Shown here: piece after piece, positions 16,372 through 22,717 of the stretch
Layout of the letters: each line of letters begins with the position of its first letter
Numbering within the stretch: the stretch's first letter is position 1
NCBI GenBank assembly: GCA_017617395.1
Contig: JAFZWG010000087.1
Location: forward strand, 1-37,133
From: Lachnospiraceae bacterium
GTDB lineage: Bacteria; Bacillota; Clostridia; Lachnospirales; Lachnospiraceae
Direction of reading: 5' to 3'
Length of the DNA stretch: 37,133 bases
Position numbers and translations under genes: made by a program
The notes under the pieces: model-generated
Seen by the model: only the letters and a program-made list of their open reading frames with translations
Databases searched by the model: none
What the model was told of the DNA's origin: nothing

Positions 16372-18897
16372 ATGAAGATCAGTTTTTCCACACTGGGTTG
16401 TCCGGATTACTCCTGGACCGACATTTACACCATGGCAAAAGACCTCGGCTACCACGGCATTGAGATCCGCGGTCTGGGGAACGATATCCTTGCGACGAGA
16501 GCGAAGCCGTTCTCGGAGGCGCAGCTGCCGAACACGGTTGCGAAGCTCCGTGAGATCGGAATCGAGGTTTCGTGCCTCTCCTCGGGCATCGCTTTGAAGT
16601 ATCAGGCGAAGCTGCCGAAGATCATGGAGGAGCTGACGGCGTACGCTAAGCTTGCCAACGCTCTGGGAACCGCGTACATCCGCGTGCTTGCGGACGAACA
16701 TCCGGCTCCGGAGGGCGAGGTTGACGATGAGGCCATCATCGCAACTCTGAAGCAGCTGGCTCCGATCGCCGAGCAGTACAACGTGACGATGCTTGTGGAG
16801 ACGAACGGTGTGTATTCCGATACGGCCCGCCTGAAGAGAATTCTGGACGCTGTCGGCAACCGCAAGATTGCTGCTCTGTGGGATATTCATCATCCGTACC
16901 GCAACTTCGGCGAGACGCCGGAGCAGACGGTTGCGAACCTCGGCGAGTACATCAAGTACGTTCATGTGAAGGATTCCGTGTGCCGCGACGGCCGCGTTTC
17001 CTACCGTATGATGGGAGACGGAGACATGCCTCTGAAGGAGGCATTTGCCGCATTGCAGAGCATGCATTACACCGGTTACGTTTCGCTCGAGTGGGTGAAG
17101 CGCTGGTCGGCGGAGCTTGCGGACGCGTGGGTTGTGTTCCCGCAGTTCGCGAACTACATGCGCCCTTACAAGACGAAGCACAAGCACGCGCTGCAGACGG
17201 ACAACCGCGGCACGGGCAACTATATCTGGCCGAAGGAGCGTCTGATCGACTACACGTTCCCGGATGTTCTGGACCGCATCTGCGAGGTGTTCCCGACGCA
17301 GTACGCGTTCCGCTACACGGAGCTTGACTATACGAGAACGTACCCCGAGTTCCGCGATGACGTTGACAATTTTGCGAGAGCATTGATCGCCATGGACGTT
17401 AAGAAGGGCGATCACGTGGCCATCTGGGCGACCAATGTGCCCGCATGGTACATCACTTTCTGGGCTGCGACGAAGATCGGCGCCGTTTTGGTTACGGTCA
17501 ACACCGCATATAAGATTCATGAGATCGAGTACCTTCTCCGCCAGTCCGATACGCACACGCTCGTCATGATCGATGGCTTCAAGGATTGCGACTATGTCGG
17601 AACCATCAAGGAGCTGTGCCCCGAGCTTGCGACCTGTGAGCCGGGCAAGCTGGAGAGCGAGAGACTGCCGTATCTGAAGAATATCATCACCGTTGACAGC
17701 CGTCAGCCGGGTTGCTTTACCTGGGATGAGGCTGTGAAGCTCGGCGAGACCGTGCCGCTTACGGAGGTTGAGAAGCGCCGTGCCGCGGTTGACAAGCACG
17801 ACGTGTGCAACATGCAGTACACCTCGGGCACCACGGGCTTCCCGAAGGGTGTTATGCTCACGCACTACAATGTTGTCAACAACGGTAAGGCCATCGGCGA
17901 CTGCATGGATCTCTCGACCGCAGACCGCATGATGATCCAGGTTCCGATGTTCCATTGCTTCGGTATGGTGCTGGCGATGACGGCGTCCGTGACGCACGGC
18001 GTTACCATGTCGCCGATCTCGGCATTTTCCCCGAGGAAGAGTCTGGACTGCATCAACCGCGAAAAGATTACGTGCTTCCACGGCGTGCCGACGATGTTTA
18101 TCGCAATGCTGGGACACGAGAATTTCCCGAAGACCGATTTCTCTCATATGAGAACCGGTATCATGGCGGGATCGCCTTGCCCGATCAAGACGATGGAAGA
18201 GGTCATCGAGAAGATGCACATGCCCGAGATCGTTATCACCTACGGTCAGACCGAGGCTTCGCCGGCGACGACGATGAGCAAGACGAGCGATACGATCGAG
18301 CAGCGTGTCAACACGGTAGGACCTTCGATCTTCGGCGTCGAGACCAAGATTGTCGATCCCGAGACCGGCGAGGAGCTTCCGGACGGCGTTCCGGGCGAGT
18401 TCTGTGCGCGCGGCTACAACATTATGAAGGGCTACTACAAGATGCCCGAGGCGACCGCAGCCGCGATCGATGAGGACGGATGGCTCCACTCCGGCGACCT
18501 TGCGCTTCGTCGTCCCGAGGACGGTTACTACAAGATTACGGGCCGCATCAAGGATATGATCATCCGCGGCGGCGAGAACATCTACCCGAAGGAGATCGAG
18601 GACTTCCTTTACACGTACGAGAAGGTGAAGGACGTTCAGGTCATCGGCGTTCCGGATGCGGACTACGGCGAGGAGATCATGGCCTGCGTCATCCTGCAGG
18701 ACGGCTGCGAGTGCACCGAGGACGAGATCAAGGACTACGTGCGCACGCACATGGCAAAGCACAAGGTGCCGAGATACGTCGATTTTGTGGCGGAATTCCC
18801 GATGAATGCTGCCGGAAAGATCTTAAAGTACAAGATGCGCGAGGAGGCTGTGGAGCGCCACGGTCTGCATAAGGCAAACAAGATCGAAACGGCGTAA
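16372..18897 (+). CDS. Fusion: sugar-isomerase-like TIM barrel plus acyl-CoA synthetase
   Basis: An 841-residue two-domain protein. Residues 1 to about 262 form an AP-endonuclease-2/xylose-isomerase-like barrel with a full set of candidate metal ligands: E143 (LVETNG), D171 and H174 (WDIHHPYR), H198 (VHVKDS) and E240 (SLEW). From about 285 to 835 is an ANL-superfamily acyl-CoA synthetase: the AMP-binding loop YTSGTTGFPKG near 485, YGQTE, the hinge GRIKDMIIRGGENIYPKEIE near 725, and the adenylation Lys K816 in AAGKILKYK. The synthetase half resembles medium/short-chain enzymes of the ACSF2/YngI type. One uninterrupted frame, with AAAGGAAG before the ATG at 16372, argues for a true fusion. It lies alone behind a leucine T-box. 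Substrate unknown; a branched-chain acid is a reasonable guess. Confidence 0.88.
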   Translation: MKISFSTLGCPDYSWTDIYTMAKDLGYHGIEIRGLGNDILATRAKPFSEAQLPNTVAKLREIGIEVSCLSSGIALKYQAKLPKIMEELTAYAKLANALGTAYIRVLADEHPAPEGEVDDEAIIATLKQLAPIAEQYNVTMLVETNGVYSDTARLKRILDAVGNRKIAALWDIHHPYRNFGETPEQTVANLGEYIKYVHVKDSVCRDGRVSYRMMGDGDMPLKEAFAALQSMHYTGYVSLEWVKRWSAELADAWVVFPQFANYMRPYKTKHKHALQTDNRGTGNYIWPKERLIDYTFPDVLDRICEVFPTQYAFRYTELDYTRTYPEFRDDVDNFARALIAMDVKKGDHVAIWATNVPAWYITFWAATKIGAVLVTVNTAYKIHEIEYLLRQSDTHTLVMIDGFKDCDYVGTIKELCPELATCEPGKLESERLPYLKNIITVDSRQPGCFTWDEAVKLGETVPLTEVEKRRAAVDKHDVCNMQYTSGTTGFPKGVMLTHYNVVNNGKAIGDCMDLSTADRMMIQVPMFHCFGMVLAMTASVTHGVTMSPISAFSPRKSLDCINREKITCFHGVPTMFIAMLGHENFPKTDFSHMRTGIMAGSPCPIKTMEEVIEKMHMPEIVITYGQTEASPATTMSKTSDTIEQRVNTVGPSIFGVETKIVDPETGEELPDGVPGEFCARGYNIMKGYYKMPEATAAAIDEDGWLHSGDLALRRPEDGYYKITGRIKDMIIRGGENIYPKEIEDFLYTYEKVKDVQVIGVPDADYGEEIMACVILQDGCECTEDEIKDYVRTHMAKHKVPRYVDFVAEFPMNAAGKILKYKMREEAVERHGLHKANKIETA

Positions 18898-18928
18898 AAT
18901 GATTTCTTCACGAAACGCAGTTTGGTGG

Positions 18929-18957
18929 TTGACATTTTTCGTTTCGTGTAGTAATAT
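18929..18957 (+). promoter_or_regulatory. Promoter of tRNA-Trp
   Basis: TTGACA at 18929-18934, 17 bases, then TAATAT at 18952-18957, 32 bases before the tRNA. A perfect 9-bp inverted repeat, CACGAAACG (18909-18917) and CGTTTCGTG (18940-18948), surrounds the -35. It could be a 3' hairpin of the preceding mRNA or an operator. Confidence 0.85.
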
Positions 18958-18989
18958 GTGTTAGCGGTTCGCAAGAGCCACACACAGAT

Positions 18990-19062
18990 AGGGGTATAGT
19001 TCAGCTGGTAGAATAACGGTCTCCAAAACCGCAGGTCGTGGGTTCGAATCCTACTGCCCCTG
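18990..19062 (+). tRNA. tRNA-Trp (CCA)
   Basis: A 73-base cloverleaf. The acceptor arms AGGGGTA (18990-18996) and TGCCCCT (19055-19061) pair over seven positions with one G-T. The anticodon loop CTCCAAA has the anticodon CCA at 19023-19025, and the T loop is GGTTCGAATCC. The discriminator base is G, as usual for bacterial tRNA-Trp. The 3' CCA is not encoded. It stands alone with its own promoter and terminator. Confidence 0.97.
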
Positions 19063-19064
19063 AT

Positions 19065-19100
19065 AAGGCCAATGCGCAGGCATTGGCCTTTCTTGCTTTT
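19065..19100 (+). terminator. Terminator after tRNA-Trp
   Basis: A perfect 11-bp stem (19065-19075 with 19080-19090) with a four-base loop GCAG is followed by TCTTGCTTTT. It ends three bases after the tRNA, so the 3' trailer is short. Confidence 0.9.
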
Positions 19101-19137
19101 TATGGCAGGATTTTTCGGTAGGAAAGCGAGGAAAATG

Positions 19138-20268
19138 ATGAAACGAAGATATATATTGCTTTTGCTTTGCGTGACTTGTGCTGTGCTGTTCGCAGCATGC
19201 GGCAAGGCCAAGGATAACAATACGAACGAGACGGTTCCCGAGGTGACGGCAACGTCCACGCCGACGCAGGGACCGACGGCTACCTCGACGCCTTCCCCTT
19301 CACCTACGGAGTCCCCGACGCCGACGCCTTCGCCGATTCCCGAGGGAATGGTGAGAAGCGATGTGACGAACGAGTGGATCAAGAAGGAGATCGCGGAGGG
19401 ACGTCCGATCGCGGTCATGCTCAACAATAAGATAGAGGCGATTCCGCAGAGCAGTATCAGCCGCGCCGGACTTGTGTACGAGGCGCCGACCGAGGTTGAC
19501 ATCCAGCGTTTCATGGCGATCATCGAGGACTACTATGATCTCGATAAGATCGGTTCCGTGCGAAGCAGCCGCCATTACTTTATTGACTGGATGCTCGAGT
19601 GGGATCCGATCTACTGCCACTTCGGCGGTTCCGATTATGCCACGAAGATTTTGAAGAGAAGCGACATCCACAACCTTGACGGTATGGGGCTCGACGGAAC
19701 GACGTACTACCGCACGACGGACCGTGTTGCGCCGCATAACGCGTACACGGCGGGTGACAAGATTGTCGCTGAGTGCAAGAGAAGAAACTATCCGATGACG
19801 CACACCGCGAACTATGTGAAGAATCATTTCAAGTTCGCGGACGAAGAGAATCCGAACATGCTGGCGACCGGATTTGACGCGACATATCTGAATCCGGGGT
19901 ATCCGGTGAACAAGCCGTGGTTTGAGTACAACGCGGCTGACGGGTTGTACTACCGGTTCCAGTACGACGGGAAGCACGTCGATGAGATGAACGGGGAGCA
20001 GCTCGCGTACAAGAATGTCATTTTCCAGTATTGCAAGTGGAAGATGATGGGTGACGGCACGAGCCGGATCGACATGACGGCGATCGGCAACGGCAAGGGG
20101 TATTTTATGACGAACGGCAAGGCGATTCCGCTCACGTGGAAGAAGGATTCGCAGTTCGAGCCGACGCGTTACTATGACATGGACGGAAACGAGATCACGC
20201 TGAATACCGGAAAGACGTGGATCTGCATTATCAAGGACACGTACGCGGGCAGCACGGACATTCACTAA
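19138..20268 (+). CDS. DUF3048 lipoprotein (YerB-like)
   Basis: Predicted surface lipoprotein of 376 residues with lipobox LFAAC (Cys21 from the chosen start). A Thr/Ser/Pro-rich linker (about 37-68, repeats such as TATSTPTQGPTATSTPSPSP) acts as a spacer to lift the folded part off the membrane. The rest matches the DUF3048 family: AVMLNNKIEAIPQSSISRAG, EAPTEVDIQRFMAI, SVRSSRHYFIDWMLEWDP and the C-terminal half with a conserved Trp-Lys motif. The function is unknown; B. subtilis YerB is the named relative. The open frame reaches back through the tRNA terminator to 19072. Two adjacent ATGs at 19135 and 19138 follow GCGAGGA, and 19138 has the better spacing. Confidence 0.88.
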   Translation: MKRRYILLLLCVTCAVLFAACGKAKDNNTNETVPEVTATSTPTQGPTATSTPSPSPTESPTPTPSPIPEGMVRSDVTNEWIKKEIAEGRPIAVMLNNKIEAIPQSSISRAGLVYEAPTEVDIQRFMAIIEDYYDLDKIGSVRSSRHYFIDWMLEWDPIYCHFGGSDYATKILKRSDIHNLDGMGLDGTTYYRTTDRVAPHNAYTAGDKIVAECKRRNYPMTHTANYVKNHFKFADEENPNMLATGFDATYLNPGYPVNKPWFEYNAADGLYYRFQYDGKHVDEMNGEQLAYKNVIFQYCKWKMMGDGTSRIDMTAIGNGKGYFMTNGKAIPLTWKKDSQFEPTRYYDMDGNEITLNTGKTWICIIKDTYAGSTDIH

Positions 20269-20298
20269 ACGAATACAGATTGACGGAGGAGAGCGTTT

Positions 20299-20859
20299 AT
20301 GGGGTACGCAGATGACTTTGCCAAGGTAAAACAGTTCGGGCTTTTGTACGATAACTGCATGAAGGCCGCCGCGAATTACGACGATGACAAGAATGAAGCC
20401 GGTTATGTCTTTGTCTGCGAGGCGTTCGCGGAGATGAAGCGGATTCTTCGCGATGACAAGGGCTTCAGTTCCGACATTCTGTCGGATCTCAGCTGCCGCA
20501 ACTACGAGATGTATTCGGTCTATCAGCCGAACGCCGAGGGCATCGGCACGAAGAATCCGTTCTATGCTCTTTTAGAGGAGGTTCGCAAGTTTGCGGATTA
20601 CTATGTGAAGGGTATGAACGTCAATGCGATCGCAGAGGCCAATGCCGGCACGTACGACAGTGCATTTGACCGCACCAACCGCAATTCTGCCGATACGGTG
20701 TGGGCAGTCGGACTGATTTCATTGATCCTGCTTGTCGGAGTTGTGCTGTTGCTGTTTTCCACGAACAACAAATATGACTATTTCTTCCCAGGCGGACTGT
20801 GTGCCGTCATTCTGGGCATTGTCTTGATCGTGATCCGGTCCAATGTCCATCGGGATTAG
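20299..20859 (+). CDS. Unrecognised membrane protein with soluble N-terminal domain
   Basis: I do not recognise this 186-residue protein. Residues 1-130 are a charged, Tyr/Asp-rich soluble region predicted to be mostly helical (for example FVCEAFAEMKRILRDDKGFSSD). Two hydrophobic helices follow, about 134-154 (VWAVGLISLILLVGVVLLLF) and 163-181 (FFPGGLCAVILGIVLIVIRS), with a short basic tail. It resembles tail-anchored proteins in layout. GGAGGAGAG precedes the ATG, so it is a real translated gene. It lies 30 bases after the DUF3048 gene and 15 before tgt, so it is probably co-transcribed with both. Confidence 0.75.
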   Translation: MGYADDFAKVKQFGLLYDNCMKAAANYDDDKNEAGYVFVCEAFAEMKRILRDDKGFSSDILSDLSCRNYEMYSVYQPNAEGIGTKNPFYALLEEVRKFADYYVKGMNVNAIAEANAGTYDSAFDRTNRNSADTVWAVGLISLILLVGVVLLLFSTNNKYDYFFPGGLCAVILGIVLIVIRSNVHRD

Positions 20860-20874
20860 GAAAATGAGGTAACC

Positions 20875-22011
20875 ATGTATCGAATTTTGCATCGCGACGG
20901 CATGGCCAAGCGGGGAGAACTCACGACGGTTCACGGCACCGTGCAGACGCCGGTCTTCATGAATGTGGGTACGGTTGCGGCGATCAAGGGCGCCGTGTCC
21001 AGCGTGGATCTGACGGGAATCGGCACGCAGGTGGAACTGTGCAACACGTATCATCTGCATGTTCGTCCCGGCGATGAGATCGTGCGGCAAATGGGCGGCC
21101 TGCATAAGTTTATGCACTGGGAGCGCCCGATTCTCACGGACTCCGGCGGATTTCAGGTGTTTTCCTTAGCGAAGCTTCGCAAGATAAAGGAGGAGGGTGT
21201 CTCCTTCAACTCGCATGTGGACGGCCGCAAGATTTTCATGGGGCCGGAGGAAAGCATGCAGATTCAGTCGAATCTGGGCTCCACCATCGCGATGGCATTT
21301 GACGAATGCCCGCCGAGCACGGCCGAGAAGGATTACATCCGTCAGTCAGTCGAGCGCACGACGAGATGGCTTCAGCGCTGCAAGGCGGAGATGGGAAGGC
21401 TTAATTCACTTCCGGGGACGGTGAATCCCGAGCAGATGCTCTTTGGAATCAACCAGGGCGGAATCTACGAGGATATCCGAATCGAGCATGCGAAGGAGAT
21501 TGCCAAACTGGATCTTCCGGGATATGCGGTCGGCGGACTTGCAGTCGGCGAATCCCACGAGGAGATGTACCGCATTCTGGATGCCGTTGTGCCTCATCTG
21601 CCGGTGGATAAGCCGGTGTATCTGATGGGCGTCGGAACTCCGGCGAATATTCTCGAGGGAGTGGCGAGAGGCGTCGATTTCTTCGACTGCGTTTATCCGA
21701 CGAGAAACGGTCGTCACGGCCATGCGTACACGAACCGCGGTCGGCTGAATCTTAAGAACGAGCGTTATAAAACCGATGACCGTCCGATCGAGGAGGGATG
21801 CGACTGTCCCGCGTGCCGGAACCATTCGCGCGCGTACATCCGTCACCTTCTGGTTGCGGGAGAAATGCTGGGACTTCGACTTATGGTCTTGCATAATCTG
21901 AGGTTTTATAATAGAATGATGGAAGAGATCCGTGAGGCGATCGAACAGGATCGTTATGCTGCCTATATGAGGGAGAAACTGGACGGATTTGCCTTGGGTC
22001 CGGAGGAGTGA
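20875..22011 (+). CDS. tgt: tRNA-guanine transglycosylase
   Basis: Exchanges guanine-34 of tRNAs with GUN anticodons for preQ1 (or for salvaged queuine in some clostridia) on the way to queuosine. The 378-residue TIM-barrel protein shows the substrate motif DSGGFQVFSLAKLRKI, GGLAVGESHEEM, the tRNA-binding region VYPTRNGRHGHAYT, and the zinc site CDCPAC (C309, C311, C314) with a downstream His. The length is typical. Weak GAGG precedes the ATG at 20875. The pairing with yajC downstream is conserved in very many bacteria. No queuosine biosynthesis genes (queA, queC-F) occur in the window. Confidence 0.97.
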   Translation: MYRILHRDGMAKRGELTTVHGTVQTPVFMNVGTVAAIKGAVSSVDLTGIGTQVELCNTYHLHVRPGDEIVRQMGGLHKFMHWERPILTDSGGFQVFSLAKLRKIKEEGVSFNSHVDGRKIFMGPEESMQIQSNLGSTIAMAFDECPPSTAEKDYIRQSVERTTRWLQRCKAEMGRLNSLPGTVNPEQMLFGINQGGIYEDIRIEHAKEIAKLDLPGYAVGGLAVGESHEEMYRILDAVVPHLPVDKPVYLMGVGTPANILEGVARGVDFFDCVYPTRNGRHGHAYTNRGRLNLKNERYKTDDRPIEEGCDCPACRNHSRAYIRHLLVAGEMLGLRLMVLHNLRFYNRMMEEIREAIEQDRYAAYMREKLDGFALGPEE

Positions 22012-22068
22012 TACAACATCCGACGGGACGCGCGAGGCGCATAACACTAACGAAACGAGGGTACACCA

Positions 22069-22404
22069 ATGGGTAATTTGTTTGCATTCCTGACTCAGGG
22101 AGCGGGCACTGCGGATGCGGGCTCGACGATTCTGCCGCTTGTAGTCATGCTGGCTGTTTTCGCCGCCGTATTCTATCTTATGATCTATCGCCCGCAGGCG
22201 AAGCAGGAGAAGAAGCAGAAGGCACTTCTTTCTTCGCTGGAGATCGGCGACAGCGTGTTGACGACGGGTGGATTTTACGGCGTCATCATCGATATCGTCG
22301 AGGAGCAGGATATCATCATCGTGGAGTTCGGCAACAACAAGAACTGCCGTATCCCGATGAAGAAAGCTGCCGTGATTGAGGTCGAGAAGGCTGACGCGAA
22401 GTAA
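22069..22404 (+). CDS. yajC: Preprotein translocase subunit YajC
   Basis: Small single-pass membrane protein associated with the Sec translocon accessory complex. The 111 residues include one hydrophobic helix (about 20-41, TILPLVVMLAVFAAVFYLMIY) followed directly by the diagnostic RPQAKQEKKQ and the soluble domain LEIGDSVLTTGGFYGVIIDI. GAGGG precedes the ATG. It follows tgt by 57 bases. secD and secF, frequent partners, are not adjacent here. Downstream comes a structured RNA instead of a gene. Confidence 0.95.
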   Translation: MGNLFAFLTQGAGTADAGSTILPLVVMLAVFAAVFYLMIYRPQAKQEKKQKALLSSLEIGDSVLTTGGFYGVIIDIVEEQDIIIVEFGNNKNCRIPMKKAAVIEVEKADAK

Positions 22405-22429
22405 TCACGGCACCATTTTCGGAAAATGA

Positions 22430-22601
22430 TTCCTGGGATGTTCGACACCTCCGTCATTTTTGAACCTACGAAACTGAATAAGGGATTCCTATATCTGTAT
22501 GTGGATGTCAGGCCTCCTTGCAGTGGAAGGCAGAAGCATACGTGCGGTCACCCACCTGGCAACATGCTGGGAGTCAAAAAGCGGAACCGGCATCTTGGGA
22601 A
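22430..22601 (+). ncRNA. ssrS: Structured RNA, probable 6S RNA
   Basis: The 313 bases between yajC and addB carry a long rod-like fold. The ends pair: TCCTGGGATG (22431-22440) with CATCTTGGGA (22591-22600), ten pairs including wobbles. Next, CCG (22451-22453) pairs with CGG (22582-22584), and TTTTTGA (22457-22463) with TCAAAAA (22574-22580). A large unpaired bubble follows, then an apical arm with GTATG (22497-22501) pairing CATAC (22537-22541) and a terminal hairpin GCCTCC...GGAAGGC (22512-22531). A closing stem, big central bubble and apical arm over about 170 bases match 6S RNA, which binds sigma-70-type RNA polymerase. Position and sequence also agree with my memory of clostridial 6S genes near addB. 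No clear promoter was found, so it may be processed from the yajC transcript. Confidence 0.6.
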
Positions 22602-22615
22602 CAAAAGAAAAACAA

Positions 22616-22649
22616 GGGCAAACATTCTCGAACGGATGTTTGCCTTTTT
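22616..22649 (+). terminator. Terminator after the structured RNA
   Basis: A 9-bp stem, GGCAAACAT (22617-22625) with ATGTTTGCC (22636-22644), has a 10-base loop and is followed by TTTTT. It ends transcription from yajC and the RNA before addB. Its 3' arm overlaps the -35 of the addB promoter. Confidence 0.88.
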
Positions 22650-22668
22650 CAGTATCCTGTGCTATACT
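22640..22668 (+). promoter_or_regulatory. Promoter of addBA, overlapping the terminator
   Basis: TTGCCT at 22640-22645, a 17-base spacer and TATACT at 22663-22668. The -35 lies inside the 3' arm of the preceding terminator, a compact arrangement. Confidence 0.7.
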
Positions 22669-22717
22669 GAACAAAACGGGTTTTGCCGTGGTAATCGGGC
22701 CCGGACGGGAGGAAGGT

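Noticed and set aside
16333-18762. Reverse-strand open frame of 809 codons opposite the fusion gene
   Set aside because: A shadow of a gene with unmistakable ANL motifs; no signal for independent expression.
22376-22407. TTGAGG and TAATCA considered as a promoter for the structured RNA
   Set aside because: The spacer is 20 bases and the -35 is poor, so I did not call it.
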